The notes below the pieces were generated by a model that was given only the letters and a program-made list of their open reading frames with translations, was not told the DNA's origin and made no database searches. Below are positions 17,736-27,086 of a stretch of 64,000 bases of DNA, piece by piece (position 1 is the first letter of the stretch; every line of letters starts with the position of its first letter). Source of the DNA: Paracoccaceae bacterium (lineage in GTDB: Bacteria > Pseudomonadota > Alphaproteobacteria > Rhodobacterales > Rhodobacteraceae); assembly GCA_019429405.1 (NCBI GenBank), contig JAHYIZ010000001.1:317353-381352 (forward strand), given 5' to 3'. Made by a program: the position numbers and the translations under genes.

Positions 17736-19083
17736 TTCCCACCTCCGTGACCACCAGCCGGAAGGGCGCCATCGGGTCGGCGGTATGCAAAACGTGGTTG
17801 AGGCAGAATTCGTAAAGCGCGCCGCGGTGCATCTCGGCGGGCGAGAAAGGAAAGGCGATGGTCGGCATCGGCTCATCCTCGTCCAGCGCGTGATGCAGCA
17901 GGAAAGGGTTGGCAATCTTGGCAATTTCGCCCGCCAGCGCCTCGGTCGGGGCGGTAACGATTGCCAGCGCCCCCACTTCGACGGGCACCGTATGGCGATT
18001 TTCCAGCGCGCCCAGGGCCGCGTCGATGCCGATCAGCCGGATCTCCAGCTCATAACCATCCGTCAGCCGCAACCTGGCGGCAACCCGCGCGCGGGTTTGG
18101 GCAACCACGGCGTCGGCCCAGGCGCGCGCGTTTTCGACATAGCGCCGCTCGCGCAGCAGGGCGAGTGCCACGGCCTGATAGCCCGCGACGCGCGCACCTT
18201 CGAGCTTGACCGTATAGCGCCCCGGCACCCATTTTGAGCCCTCAACCCGCACTTCGCGCTGGTTTAGAGCCTGATAGCGCGCCGCAGTCACATCAAGGTG
18301 GCCACCGGGTTCGTGCAGAATGAAAGGGTCTGAGTTTTCATAAAGCATATGCGCCGAAACCGTGTAGGGCGTGGCGCGCGCGGCTGAGCCCAGCGGGGTA
18401 AAGGTAAAACCCTGCGCGTCGAAATCGATCTGGATGGTGCCCGTCGCAGGGTTAGTGGTGGCAATCGCGCCGCATTCGCCCACCTTGGCGCCATGCCACG
18501 CGGCACCGGGGTGATCGCCGCGCGAAAGCGGCAGGGCGGCGATAATGGCGGTGTCGGTGGTGCGCCCGGCAATCACGATATCGGCACCCGTGGCAAGCGC
18601 CGCCTGAATTTGCTCGGCGCCGGCAAGGGCTACGATATTGGTGCAGGCCGCAAGGATTTCAGCCGAAATCGGCGGCGCGGCGGGCAGTGGCGAAACCCGC
18701 CCGGCGGCAAGTTCCTCGGTCAAAAAGGCGGCATTTTGGCCGGAATAGAGCCTTGTTATGCGCAAACGCTGGCCCAGCTCGGCTGCCAGCTCTTCAGTGA
18801 TCTGATAGAGCCAGTCAACCGCCGCATCGGCGCCGCAGGTGCCCGCGGTGCCGATGACCAACGGCACCCCCGCCTCGGCGCGCGCCTGCATCAGCTCGCG
18901 CCACTCGGCCTTGATCGAGCCGCGCGAATATTTGGAAACACCGCGCCCAAGATACGAGGGCCCACTGTCGGTGGACCCTCCGTCAACTGCGATGATGTCG
19001 GGCCGGTTTGCCACACCCAACGCCAGCGCGGCGCGATCATACCCCAGCCCCAGGGCCCCGGTGGGAATCAAAACGCGGGTCAT
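17728..19083 (-). CDS. AtuA-like (DUF1446) acyclic terpene utilisation family protein
   Basis: A 451-residue protein of the AtuA/DUF1446 family, needed in Pseudomonas for citronellol/geraniol breakdown though its reaction is unclear. Visible family features are the N-terminal IPTGALGLGYD, DIIAVDGGSTDSGP (about 32-45), GTAGTCGADAAVDW (about 82-95) and the central IVIAGRTTDTAI with ENSDPFILHEPGG (about 245-257). Start at MTRVLIPTG (19083) lies 2 bp beyond the tctA stop; a TTG a few codons upstream is possible. It is co-oriented with tctCBA, so substrate uptake by the TTT system and this protein pair are probably one pathway. The other citronellol genes (atuB-H) are absent, so the substrate may be a different branched or hydroxy acid. 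Confidence 0.85.
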   Translation of the reverse strand: MTRVLIPTGALGLGYDRAALALGVANRPDIIAVDGGSTDSGPSYLGRGVSKYSRGSIKAEWRELMQARAEAGVPLVIGTAGTCGADAAVDWLYQITEELAAELGQRLRITRLYSGQNAAFLTEELAAGRVSPLPAAPPISAEILAACTNIVALAGAEQIQAALATGADIVIAGRTTDTAIIAALPLSRGDHPGAAWHGAKVGECGAIATTNPATGTIQIDFDAQGFTFTPLGSAARATPYTVSAHMLYENSDPFILHEPGGHLDVTAARYQALNQREVRVEGSKWVPGRYTVKLEGARVAGYQAVALALLRERRYVENARAWADAVVAQTRARVAARLRLTDGYELEIRLIGIDAALGALENRHTVPVEVGALAIVTAPTEALAGEIAKIANPFLLHHALDEDEPMPTIAFPFSPAEMHRGALYEFCLNHVLHTADPMAPFRLVVTEVGNG

Positions 19084-19084
19084 G

Positions 19085-20602
19085 TTAGTCAGCTTCTGCA
19101 TCAACGGGCTGCGGCGGCCGCTTCAGGAACCGGCGCAGGAAGATCGGCGCGATGAACCCTGCGATTGCCGCCACCCAGAGCCCGGTCGCAATGCCGCTGT
19201 TGAACAGATAGGTCCAGTCGCCGTTCGCAATGACCATGGCGCGGCGCAGGTTGTCTTCCATCTGGTTGCCCAGAAGGATGCCAAGGATGACCGGCACGGT
19301 CGGAATGTCGAGCTTGCGCAAAAAGTAGCCCATGACGCCGAAACCGACCATCATCACCAGATCAAAATAGCTGCCGGTCAGCGAGTAGATGCCGACGAAC
19401 GAGATCATGGTGACGCCAGGCAAAAGCACCCATGCGGGCACCATAAGCACCTTCACGAAGATCTTGACCATCGGGATGTTCATGATCAGCAGCACGACGT
19501 TGGCGATGAGCAGGCTTGCAATCAGGCCCCAGACGACCTCGGGTCGATCGGCAAAGAGGGTCGGGCCGGGCGTGATGTTCAGTGTCATCAACAGCGCCAG
19601 CAGCACCGCCGTAGTGCCCGACCCCGGCACGCCAAGCGTCAGCATCGGAATCAGCGCGCCACCCGCAGCAGCGTTGTTGCCCGCCTCGGGCGCCGCAACC
19701 CCGCGCGGATCACCCTGGCCGAACCTGCCCTTGGGCCCGGCAATCGATTTCTCGGCCATATAGGCAAGGAACGAGCCTAACGAGGCCCCCGCGCCCGGCA
19801 GAATACCAGCAACGAAGCCGATGCCCGAACCACGCAGCATGGAGCCAGAGGCTGCGATCAGATCCTTGATCGGCACCGTCACCTTTTCCAGTTTGACACC
19901 GATGGCGCTGCCCTTGCCGTGGGTCTCGATGAAAAAGAACACCTCAGTGATGGCGAACAGCCCGACGATCGCGACAAGAAAATCGACGCCGTCCATCATG
20001 TGCAGGTTGCCGCCGGTAAAGCGCGGCATGCCGGTGGTATTGTCGAGCCCGATCATGGCAATGCCAAGCCCGATACAGGCCGCAATCACTGCCTTGGCCT
20101 GATTTTTTGAGCCAACACCGCCAAGCGTGGTGAACGCCAGCAGGTAGAGCGCAAAATACTCGGCCGGGCCAAACAGATATGCCACCCGCGCCAGCATCGG
20201 CGCCAAAATCACGAGCCCGACGGTCGCCAGCATGGCGCCGACAAAGCTCGCCACGCCAGAGATGACCAATGCGTCGCCCGCCCTGCCCTGCCGCGCCATC
20301 GGGTAGCCGTCAAGCGTGGTCATCAGCGCCGGTTCATCGCCGGGAATGTTCAAAAGGATCGACGAGATACGCCCGCCATACATCGCGCCGTAGTAAACGC
20401 TGGTCAGCAGCACCAGCGCCGAGGTGGCATCAAGCCCCATCGTGAACGCGAGCGGGATGAGAATCGCAACCCCGTTTGACGGGCCAAGGCCCGGCAGCGC
20501 ACCGATGATGGTGCCCATAAAACAGCCCACAACCGCCAGAAACAGCGTGAACGGGTTCAGCGCCACACTGAAACCAAGCGCAAGGTTCGACAGAATTTCC
20601 AT
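19085..20602 (-). CDS. tctA: tripartite tricarboxylate transporter permease TctA
   Basis: The large (505-residue) membrane subunit of a TTT-family, ion-driven, binding-protein-dependent carboxylate importer. The N-terminus ALGFSVALNPFTLFLAVVGCFMGTIIGALPGLGPSNGVAIL contains the conserved Gly/Pro loop of TctA (GALPGLGPSNG, about residues 34-44). The second pseudo-repeat loop GFVAGILPGAGASLGSFLAY is at about 258-277, and around eleven hydrophobic segments are visible. It is third in the tctC-tctB-tctA order and is followed directly by the AtuA gene. The substrate class (citrate, C4-C5 acids, tartrate or others) cannot be read from the permease. Confidence 0.93.
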   Translation of the reverse strand: MEILSNLALGFSVALNPFTLFLAVVGCFMGTIIGALPGLGPSNGVAILIPLAFTMGLDATSALVLLTSVYYGAMYGGRISSILLNIPGDEPALMTTLDGYPMARQGRAGDALVISGVASFVGAMLATVGLVILAPMLARVAYLFGPAEYFALYLLAFTTLGGVGSKNQAKAVIAACIGLGIAMIGLDNTTGMPRFTGGNLHMMDGVDFLVAIVGLFAITEVFFFIETHGKGSAIGVKLEKVTVPIKDLIAASGSMLRGSGIGFVAGILPGAGASLGSFLAYMAEKSIAGPKGRFGQGDPRGVAAPEAGNNAAAGGALIPMLTLGVPGSGTTAVLLALLMTLNITPGPTLFADRPEVVWGLIASLLIANVVLLIMNIPMVKIFVKVLMVPAWVLLPGVTMISFVGIYSLTGSYFDLVMMVGFGVMGYFLRKLDIPTVPVILGILLGNQMEDNLRRAMVIANGDWTYLFNSGIATGLWVAAIAGFIAPIFLRRFLKRPPQPVDAEAD

Positions 20603-20612
20603 GAGCGCCCCC

Positions 20613-21053
20613 TCAGCCCATCATCGCGCGCGGCAGGGCAATCAGCCCAAGTCCGAGGGCGTATTTGAAGATCGCGAACAGCCCGATCGAAAGGCCGATA
20701 CCGGTCAGCGCGGCGGTTTGCAGGCGCGGGCTGATCTGATAGCTGACCACCGACGCGGCAACCGCGGTAGGCAGCAGAAACCCAAGCGGTTTCAGCGCAT
20801 AAGCATAGCCCACCAGAACCGCCAAGGCGATGCCAAGATGCAGCCAGGTTGCGCCGTGCGGCCATTCAGGGCTTTCGTCGGGCTTGATCAGCACCACCAG
20901 CGCGGCCAGCGCAGCCACGGCGCCGATGACCAGCGGAAACACCTTGGGGCCAACCGGGTCCGACAAAAACGACGGCTGGATCTGAAGGGCGCTGGCGATA
21001 TACGCCAGCGCCACCCCAAGCACGACCAGACCAAAGATCCGGTCCGAGGCCAT
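20613..21053 (-). CDS. tctB: tripartite tricarboxylate transporter small subunit TctB
   Basis: A 146-residue membrane protein with four hydrophobic segments (about residues 7-24, 38-57, 72-90 and 108-140). The family features DPVGPKVFPLVIGAVA (about 32-47) and GFLLPTAVAASV are visible. Small TctB subunits are poorly conserved and position between tctC and tctA is the main support. The start overlaps the tctC stop by one base (TAATG on the minus strand), and its stop is 10 bp before tctA. Confidence 0.9.
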   Translation of the reverse strand: MASDRIFGLVVLGVALAYIASALQIQPSFLSDPVGPKVFPLVIGAVAALAALVVLIKPDESPEWPHGATWLHLGIALAVLVGYAYALKPLGFLLPTAVAASVVSYQISPRLQTAALTGIGLSIGLFAIFKYALGLGLIALPRAMMG

Positions 21054-22018
21054 TACTGGATAACCCCGATTTCGCGCGACAGAGCGGTGGTGTCGGCAAC
21101 AACGCCGTCAATCCAGCCCTGGAACTCGGCACCAACCAGCGTGAAGGGCGCCAGACCGTTGGCCTCCATCACCGCCTGCCATTCGGCGCTATCGGCAACC
21201 GCCTGAAGCCTGGTTGCCCAACCGTTGAACGCGTCGTCGGAAATGCCCTTGGGCACATAAAGACCGCGCCAGTTGACCACGACAACGTCATAGCCCTGCT
21301 CTTTGGCGGTCGGAATGTCTTCAAAGCCCGCAACGCGCTCGGGTGTCAGAATCGCAAGTGCGCGCACGTCGCCCGACTTGATGAAGCCGGTGATTTCGGA
21401 GATGTCACCGGTCATCGCCTGCGTGAAGCCGCCGATGGTCTGGGTGATAGCCTCGGCGCCGCCGTTCATGCCGATATATTTAACGGCTTTGGCGTCGGTG
21501 AAGCCTGCGGCCTTCATGATTTGCAGCGGCTTGAGGTGGTCAAACCCGCCAGCAGCCGAACCGCCCGCAAAGGTGATCTTGCTCGGGTCAGCCTTGATCG
21601 CCTCGACGAGGTCGGAAAGCGTCTGGTAGGGGCTATCCTTGGCCACCACGATCACGCCGGGGTCGCCGCCGATGGTGCCCACCCAGCGTACCTGGTCGGC
21701 GGTGGCGCCGCCGTAGGCGTTTTGCGCAAGACGCGTAGTCGTGGCCGACGAAGCGGCGATGATCAGATCTGCGTCGGTGTTGCGCTCGTTGACGACGTTG
21801 GCATAGGCGAGGCCGCCGCCGGCGCCGGCCATGTTGGTCACCTGCACCGGGTTTGGCACCAGCTTCAGGTCATAAAGCAGCTTGCCGATCTGGCGGCAGG
21901 TAAAATCCCAGCCGCCGCCAGCATCGGCGGGGGCGATACATTCGGTGGCCATCGCGGTGGTGGCACCAAGGCTGATCAGGGCGCTGGTGCCCAGCGCCTT
22001 CAGAAGCGTCATTTTCAT
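21053..22018 (-). CDS. tctC: tripartite tricarboxylate transporter periplasmic binding protein TctC
   Basis: Periplasmic receptor of the TTT system. The start at 22018 follows GGAGGACAGC and gives a 321-residue precursor with a signal peptide MKMTLLKALGTSALISLGATTAMA, cleaved near residue 24. The mature N-terminus ECIAPADAGGGWDFTCRQIG matches the Tctc/Bug fold, in which the first loop binds the substrate carboxylate. The GGSAAGGFDHLKP segment (about 140-152) and YIGMNGGAEAITQ (about 176-188) supply the second carboxylate and water-binding loops. First gene of the leftward tctCBA-atuA-DUF4387 unit, divergent from a two-component system that probably controls it. Confidence 0.93.
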   Translation of the reverse strand: MKMTLLKALGTSALISLGATTAMATECIAPADAGGGWDFTCRQIGKLLYDLKLVPNPVQVTNMAGAGGGLAYANVVNERNTDADLIIAASSATTTRLAQNAYGGATADQVRWVGTIGGDPGVIVVAKDSPYQTLSDLVEAIKADPSKITFAGGSAAGGFDHLKPLQIMKAAGFTDAKAVKYIGMNGGAEAITQTIGGFTQAMTGDISEITGFIKSGDVRALAILTPERVAGFEDIPTAKEQGYDVVVVNWRGLYVPKGISDDAFNGWATRLQAVADSAEWQAVMEANGLAPFTLVGAEFQGWIDGVVADTTALSREIGVIQ

Positions 22019-22052
22019 GCTGTCCTCCCAGACATATGTTCTGCCGACAAGG

Positions 22053-22070
22053 CGCACCGTAGCCGGTGCG
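22053..22070. promoter_or_regulatory. inverted repeat between tctC and the response regulator gene
   Basis: Arms CGCACCG (22053-22059) and CGGTGCG (22064-22070) with a 4-bp spacer form a perfect 18-bp dyad in the 127-bp gap between divergent tctC and the response regulator gene. Its place between both starts suits an operator for that regulator. The assignment as an operator is inference. Confidence 0.4.
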
Positions 22071-22145
22071 ATCCCCCTCTTGCAGGATGCGACGATTCGG
22101 CCGAAAGCTGACATCAACCTGTCATGCGCTGCAAAAGAGGCTGGC

Positions 22146-22811
22146 ATGCGATTTCTGATGGTCGAAGACAGCGATGATCTGGCGCAGTCGGTCAGCGAAA
22201 GGCTGCGGCTCGATGGCCATGCCGTGGACCGTGCGGGCAGTCTGGCCGAGGCCGAAGATTGCCTTTCGGCAGCGCCTTACGACCTGATCTTGCTAGATCT
22301 TTCGCTGCCAGACGGTGACGGGCGCAGCTTTCTGACCCGCCAGCGCCGCGCCCGGCACGATGTGCCGATCATTGTGATGACTGCGCGAGCGGCGGTTTCG
22401 GACCGGGTCGATGTGCTCGACCTCGGCGCCGATGATTATCTGACCAAGCCGTTCGACTTTGCCGAACTTGAGGCACGCTGCCGCGCTGTTTTGCGCCGCC
22501 GGGGCGGCGCCAGCGAGACGGTGCAGCGATTCGCAGGCTTCACCTTCAACCCACTGACCGCGCAACTGGTGGTGGCTGGCGAGCCGCGAGAGTTGCGCAA
22601 CCGCGAGCTTCGGTTGTTGGAAATACTGCTTGCCGCGCCTGACCGTATCTTTTCCAAGTCGCAGCTTTGCGACCGGCTGTTTTCCTACGCCGAAAGCGTT
22701 TCCGACAACGCGATCGAGGTTTACGTCGCCCGGTTACGCAAAAAGCTCGAAGGCTCGGGCGCGCAGATCGATACGGTGCGTGGCATGGGCTACAGGCTGA
22801 CCGCAACATGA
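22146..22811 (+). CDS. OmpR-family response regulator (TctD-like)
   Basis: A 221-residue regulator. The receiver domain has acidic residues E7/D8, the phospho-accepting D51 (LILLDLSLPDGDG) and the conserved Lys in DYLTKPFDF (about residue 101). A winged-helix trans_reg_C domain occupies about 125-218, with ELRNRELRLLEILLAAPDRIFSK and SDNAIEVYVARLRKKL. It resembles TctD/QseB regulators, which commonly control TTT carboxylate transporters; the divergent tctCBA operon next door supports that target. The stop overlaps the kinase start (ATGA), so the pair is co-translated. Confidence 0.92.
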   Translation: MRFLMVEDSDDLAQSVSERLRLDGHAVDRAGSLAEAEDCLSAAPYDLILLDLSLPDGDGRSFLTRQRRARHDVPIIVMTARAAVSDRVDVLDLGADDYLTKPFDFAELEARCRAVLRRRGGASETVQRFAGFTFNPLTAQLVVAGEPRELRNRELRLLEILLAAPDRIFSKSQLCDRLFSYAESVSDNAIEVYVARLRKKLEGSGAQIDTVRGMGYRLTAT

Positions 22812-24196
22812 AGGGCGGTGGCTCCCTCAGCCTGCGCGCGCGGCTGGTGCTGCAACTGCTGGTGTTGGCGGCGCTGCTGGCGGTGCTGCTGTTCCAGGCG
22901 GTGCGCACGGTGGCGGGCGACGCCGCCAAGGAAACGCTCGATAGCGTGCTGGGGGCCGCGACGCTGGCCATTGCAGACGAGCTGCGCGGCAGCGACCAGG
23001 GCGTGACGGTCGATCTGCCGCATGAGGCATTCTCGATCCTTGGCTCGATCAGCGAGGACCGCATTTTCTACCGCGTCGCGGTAGAGGACGCGACAATCAC
23101 CGGCTACGCCGACCTGCCAATGCCCAGCGCCGCCCAAGGGCCCGCAGCGCCATCAGCGCCGATTTTCTACACCGCACCCTACCGCAATGCCGAGGTGCGG
23201 GTGGCAATGGTGCGGCGGGTCGTGCTGGCCGGGCAGCTGGCGACGCCTGTTACAGTGCTGGTGGCGCAGACCCGATCCGGGCAGGCGGCAATCGCGGCGC
23301 GGGTGGCGAACCGGGCGGCGGCAATCGGTCTTGGGGTGTTCGCGTTGGCCGCCGCACTTTCGATTCTGACCGCAGGGTCGGTGCTACGGCCGATCAACCG
23401 GCTGGCCGAAGCGGTGGGCCGCCGCGGCCCGAGCGATTTGCGCAGCGTCGATCACCCGACCCCGGCCGAGCTACGCCCGCTGGTCGAGTCGCTCAATGGC
23501 CTGATCGCGCGGCTGCGCGCGGCGCTGACGCGCACCGAAACCTTCATTGCCGAAGCCGCGCACCACATCCGCACGCCACTTGCCACCGTGCGGGCGCGTG
23601 CTGAAACCGCACTGCGCAAGGCAGAATCCGAAGATGCGCGCGAAACGCTGCGCGCCGTCATCCGTGCCGTCGAGGAAAGTGCGCGCTCGGCCAGCCAGTT
23701 GCTTGACCATGCCACGGTGGTTTACAGGTCTGACCGTCCGGCGCGCGAATCCGTCGATCTGGCGCGGCTGGTAGAGGGGCTGGCCAACAGCTTCGGGCCA
23801 GTCGCGGGGCTGAAAGATGTCGGGATCGGGTTCCAGGGCACCGAAGCAAAGCTTGAGGTCATGGGGGATCGCCTTTTGATTGAGGCGGCGCTGCGAAATC
23901 TGCTTGATAATGCGGTGAAATACTCGGCCCCCGACACCGACATCATGCTGCGGCTTTCGCGCGAGGGTGGCAGCGCCTGCGTCGAGGTGGCCGACCGCGG
24001 GCGCGGGCTTTCAGGCAGCGCACAGGCGGCGCTGACGCGGCGGTTTGCGCGCGGCGCCAATGTGGGCGATGTGGTCGGCTCGGGGCTTGGTCTGACCATT
24101 GTCGATGAGGTGGCGGCGGCACATGGCGGGCGGTTTGAACTGGCAGAACGCGAGGGGGGCGGCACATGCGCGCGGTTTTGGGTGCCTTTGTCCTGA
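22808..24196 (+). CDS. sensor histidine kinase (TctE-like)
   Basis: A 462-residue membrane kinase. The first transmembrane helix is at about residues 12-34. A periplasmic sensor of roughly 130 residues follows, with a second helix at about 175-197 (AIGLGVFALAAALSILTAGSVL). The HisKA box is EAAHHIRTPLATVRA with the acceptor His at residue 252, and the ATPase domain shows N-box ALRNLLDNAVKYS, VADRGRGLS and GSGLGLTIVDE. The periplasmic part resembles the TctE/QseC sensor (2CSK_N) type. Its end overlaps the start of the following binding-protein gene by 31 bp, an unusually long overlap that links the three genes. Confidence 0.92.
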   Translation: MKGGGSLSLRARLVLQLLVLAALLAVLLFQAVRTVAGDAAKETLDSVLGAATLAIADELRGSDQGVTVDLPHEAFSILGSISEDRIFYRVAVEDATITGYADLPMPSAAQGPAAPSAPIFYTAPYRNAEVRVAMVRRVVLAGQLATPVTVLVAQTRSGQAAIAARVANRAAAIGLGVFALAAALSILTAGSVLRPINRLAEAVGRRGPSDLRSVDHPTPAELRPLVESLNGLIARLRAALTRTETFIAEAAHHIRTPLATVRARAETALRKAESEDARETLRAVIRAVEESARSASQLLDHATVVYRSDRPARESVDLARLVEGLANSFGPVAGLKDVGIGFQGTEAKLEVMGDRLLIEAALRNLLDNAVKYSAPDTDIMLRLSREGGSACVEVADRGRGLSGSAQAALTRRFARGANVGDVVGSGLGLTIVDEVAAAHGGRFELAEREGGGTCARFWVPLS

Positions 24197-25203
24197 TTCT
24201 GGCGCTTGCAGCGCCGGTACGGGCCTTCGAGATCGAGGAAGATACCCGGTTTGCAGCGGTCGGCGGTGTGGTGCAGGCCGAACTGGCGGTGCTTTCGACC
24301 ACCGATACCGAGGTTCTGCGCCCGGTTCTTGCCGCGTTTCAGGCGCGCAACCCCGGCATCGCGCTGCGCTACACTGTTGCCAACAGCCAGCAGGTCTTTG
24401 CCGCGATTGCCGACGAGGGGGCAGCCTATGATCTGGTGATCTCGTCTGCGATGGATTTGCAGATGAAGCTCGCCAACGACGGGCTGGCGCTGCCGTTGCG
24501 CTCGGTTGCTACCGCCACACTGCCGGAATGGGCGCGTTGGCAAGACTTGCTGTTTGCTTTCGCGCAAGAACCGGTGGTGCTGATCGTGGCGCGCGCAGCG
24601 CTGGGCGGTTCGGCGGCGCCACGCACCCGGCGCGAGCTGACGCAGCTTTTGCGCGACAACCCTGAGCGGTTTTTGGGCCGGATCGGCACCTATGACCCCG
24701 CGGCTTCGGGCGCGGGGTATCTGTTTGTCACGCAAGACGCGCGGCTTTCAGATACGTTCTGGCGGCTTGCCGAGGTGATGGGAGGGCTTGCGCCCACGCT
24801 CTACGATTCGAGCGCACCAATGATTGCCGACCTCAAATCGGGGCAACTGCTGCTGGCCTATAACGTGCTTGGCAGCTACGCGGCGCCGCGCATTGCCGGG
24901 TCGGATGCGCTGGTGATGGTCGAGCTTGAAGACCACACCCTGACCCTCTTGCGCACAGCACTTGTGCCCGGTACCGCGCAGGCGCCCGAACTTGGCGCGC
25001 TATTTCTTGATTTCCTGCTTGGCGCCGAGGGCCGCGCGCTGATCGCCAGCGCAGCCGGGCTGCCCCCGATTGACGCTGCGGCGCTGGCCGCAAAGCCGCA
25101 TCTGCGGCCGATCCGGCTGGATGCCGGGCTGTTGGTCTATCTCGACGCGCTCAAGCGGCGGGCGTTTTTGGAGGAATGGCAGGCGGCGCTGATTCAGCCC
25201 TGA
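24166..25203 (+). CDS. periplasmic extracellular solute-binding protein coupled to the two-component system
   Basis: A 345-residue precursor with signal peptide MRAVLGAFVLILALAAPVRA. The mature protein has the type-II periplasmic binding fold used for iron, phosphonate and small organic ions: VLSTTDTEVLRPVLAAFQARNPGI (about residues 42-65), YDLVISSAMDLQMKLANDG and GTYDPAASGAGYLF (about 173-186). No ABC permease or ATPase is encoded nearby, and the gene starts inside the kinase gene. The likely role is to present ligand to the kinase's periplasmic sensor rather than to transport it, giving a three-component sensing unit; that is inference from context. An orphan receptor for a distant ABC transporter is the alternative. 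Confidence 0.82.
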   Translation: MRAVLGAFVLILALAAPVRAFEIEEDTRFAAVGGVVQAELAVLSTTDTEVLRPVLAAFQARNPGIALRYTVANSQQVFAAIADEGAAYDLVISSAMDLQMKLANDGLALPLRSVATATLPEWARWQDLLFAFAQEPVVLIVARAALGGSAAPRTRRELTQLLRDNPERFLGRIGTYDPAASGAGYLFVTQDARLSDTFWRLAEVMGGLAPTLYDSSAPMIADLKSGQLLLAYNVLGSYAAPRIAGSDALVMVELEDHTLTLLRTALVPGTAQAPELGALFLDFLLGAEGRALIASAAGLPPIDAAALAAKPHLRPIRLDAGLLVYLDALKRRAFLEEWQAALIQP

Positions 25204-25262
25204 ATGCACGCGCAATTCATCGCCTGCGCCAATAGCCGCTATGGCCTTTCGCCGCCAATACG

Positions 25263-27086
25263 ATGCATACTGGCCCCGTTATGGTAGCCTTTGTTCGGAC
25301 CTGGGGAAAACGGCTTGGCCTTGCGGGCGCGCTGGCGCTCGCCGGGGTGCCTGCGATCGCGCTCGATCAGCTTGTGATCGATTCGCCCGGCGCCGACGCA
25401 GCACTTGCGCGCGCGCTTGAGGCTGCCTCGCTGACGCGACAGGCCGAGCGCGACGGCCGCACCGCGCCGCAAGATCTGCTTGCGGGCGCGCGCGCCGATT
25501 ATGCGCGGCTGCAGGCGGTGCTTTATGCACGAGGCCATTACGGCGGCACCATTGGCATTACGCTCGACGGGCGCGAAGCGGCGGCAATTGCGCTGCTTGA
25601 CGCCCCGGCGCGCGTGGGCACGGTGCAGATTACCGTGCACCCCGGCCCGCGCTTTGCCTTTTCGGCCGCGTCGGTGGCGCCGCTTGCGCCCGGCACGGTG
25701 CTGCCCGAGGGCTTTGCGCCGGGCGCGCCTGCACTTTCGGGAGAGATTGTCGCGGCGACCGGCGCTGCCATTGGCGCGTGGCGCGCGGCGGGGCACGCCA
25801 AGGCCGAGGTCGCCGCGCAAAGCCTTGTTGCCGACCACCGCGTCGCCACGCTGGCTGCCTTGGTAACGCTGCGCCCCGGCGCACAACTGCGGTTCGGCGC
25901 CTTGACCACCCACGGCGCGCAGCGGTTGCGGCCTGAGCGGCTTGCCGAAATCGCGGGGCTGCCAACCGGCGAGCAGTTCAGCCCCGCCGCCTTGGCGCGG
26001 GTGCAGGCGCGGCTGCGGCGCAGTGGCATTTTCAGCAGCATCGCGCTGACTGAAGCGGCGGCGCCAGGGCAGGGCGATACACTCGACATCGCGCTGACGG
26101 TGGTTGAGGCGCCCTTGCGCCGCTTTGGCTTTGGCGCCGAGCTTTCATCGCGTGATGGTGGCAAGGTTTCGGCATTCTGGCTGCACCGCAACCTCTGGGG
26201 TGGCGGCGAGCGGCTGCGCCTTGACGGCGAGGTTTCGGGCATTGGCGCCAGTACCGGCGGCGCCGACCTGCGCGCAAGTGCGCGGATCGACCGGCCCGCC
26301 ACGTTCAGCCCCGACACACAGGCTTTCGTCGCAGCACGGATAGAGCGCTTGCAGGAGGTGGACCACGATGCGACTGCGGTCAGCCTCGGGCTCGGGCTCA
26401 GCCACGATTTCTCGGATCGGCTGACCGGCACGGCGGCTGTGCGGTTTGGCATGTCGCGGGTAACCGACGCATTTGTGACCGACAGGTTCCGCCAGATTTC
26501 GCTACCCACCAACCTGACATGGGACCGGCGCGACAACGCAAGCAACCCGACGCGGGGGTTCTGGCTTGCTGGCGACGCCACCCCTTTCGCGGGGTTTGCC
26601 GGCACCGGGTCTGGCGTGCAGCTTCGTGGCGAGGCACGCGGCTATCGCGCCCTTGGCGGGCGCGTGGTGCTGGCAGGGCGGGCGCAGGCAGGTTCGGTGC
26701 TTGGGTCAGCGCTGCTGCAGACCCCGCGCGAATATCTGTTTTACTCAGGTGGCGGCGGCACCGTGCGGGGGCAGCCCTACCAGTCGCTTGGCGTCGAGGT
26801 GATGCGCGGGCTTGATCTGGCGCCGATGGGCGGCGCCTCGTTCGCCGCGGTATCTGCCGAATTGCGCGCCGATATCACCAGCACGATCGGCATGGTGGCG
26901 TTCTACGACGCCGGATTTGTTGGAATTTCGGGCGACTTCGGTGATGGTAACTGGCACGCGGGCGCCGGGCTGGGGTTGCGCTATGCCACCGGCATCGGGC
27001 CGATCCGGCTTGATCTGGCAATGCCGGTTGCAGGCAGTACCGGCGACGGGTTGCAGATATACCTTGGCATCGGGCAGTCGTTCTGA
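25263..27086 (+). CDS. tamA: outer-membrane translocation and assembly protein TamA
   Basis: An Omp85-family beta-barrel protein that, with TamB, places proteins and possibly lipids in the outer membrane. The 607-residue precursor has a signal peptide ending near AIA (about residue 33). Three POTRA-like segments cover about residues 35-270, and the barrel the last 320, with VEAPLRRFGFGAELSSRDG opening it, NLTWDRRDNASNPTRGFWLAGD and the terminal strand ending IYLGIGQSF with C-terminal Phe. An in-frame ATG at 25281 is an equally plausible start; no clear ribosome site separates them. It overlaps tamB in a TGATG junction. Confidence 0.92.
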   Translation: MHTGPVMVAFVRTWGKRLGLAGALALAGVPAIALDQLVIDSPGADAALARALEAASLTRQAERDGRTAPQDLLAGARADYARLQAVLYARGHYGGTIGITLDGREAAAIALLDAPARVGTVQITVHPGPRFAFSAASVAPLAPGTVLPEGFAPGAPALSGEIVAATGAAIGAWRAAGHAKAEVAAQSLVADHRVATLAALVTLRPGAQLRFGALTTHGAQRLRPERLAEIAGLPTGEQFSPAALARVQARLRRSGIFSSIALTEAAAPGQGDTLDIALTVVEAPLRRFGFGAELSSRDGGKVSAFWLHRNLWGGGERLRLDGEVSGIGASTGGADLRASARIDRPATFSPDTQAFVAARIERLQEVDHDATAVSLGLGLSHDFSDRLTGTAAVRFGMSRVTDAFVTDRFRQISLPTNLTWDRRDNASNPTRGFWLAGDATPFAGFAGTGSGVQLRGEARGYRALGGRVVLAGRAQAGSVLGSALLQTPREYLFYSGGGGTVRGQPYQSLGVEVMRGLDLAPMGGASFAAVSAELRADITSTIGMVAFYDAGFVGISGDFGDGNWHAGAGLGLRYATGIGPIRLDLAMPVAGSTGDGLQIYLGIGQSF

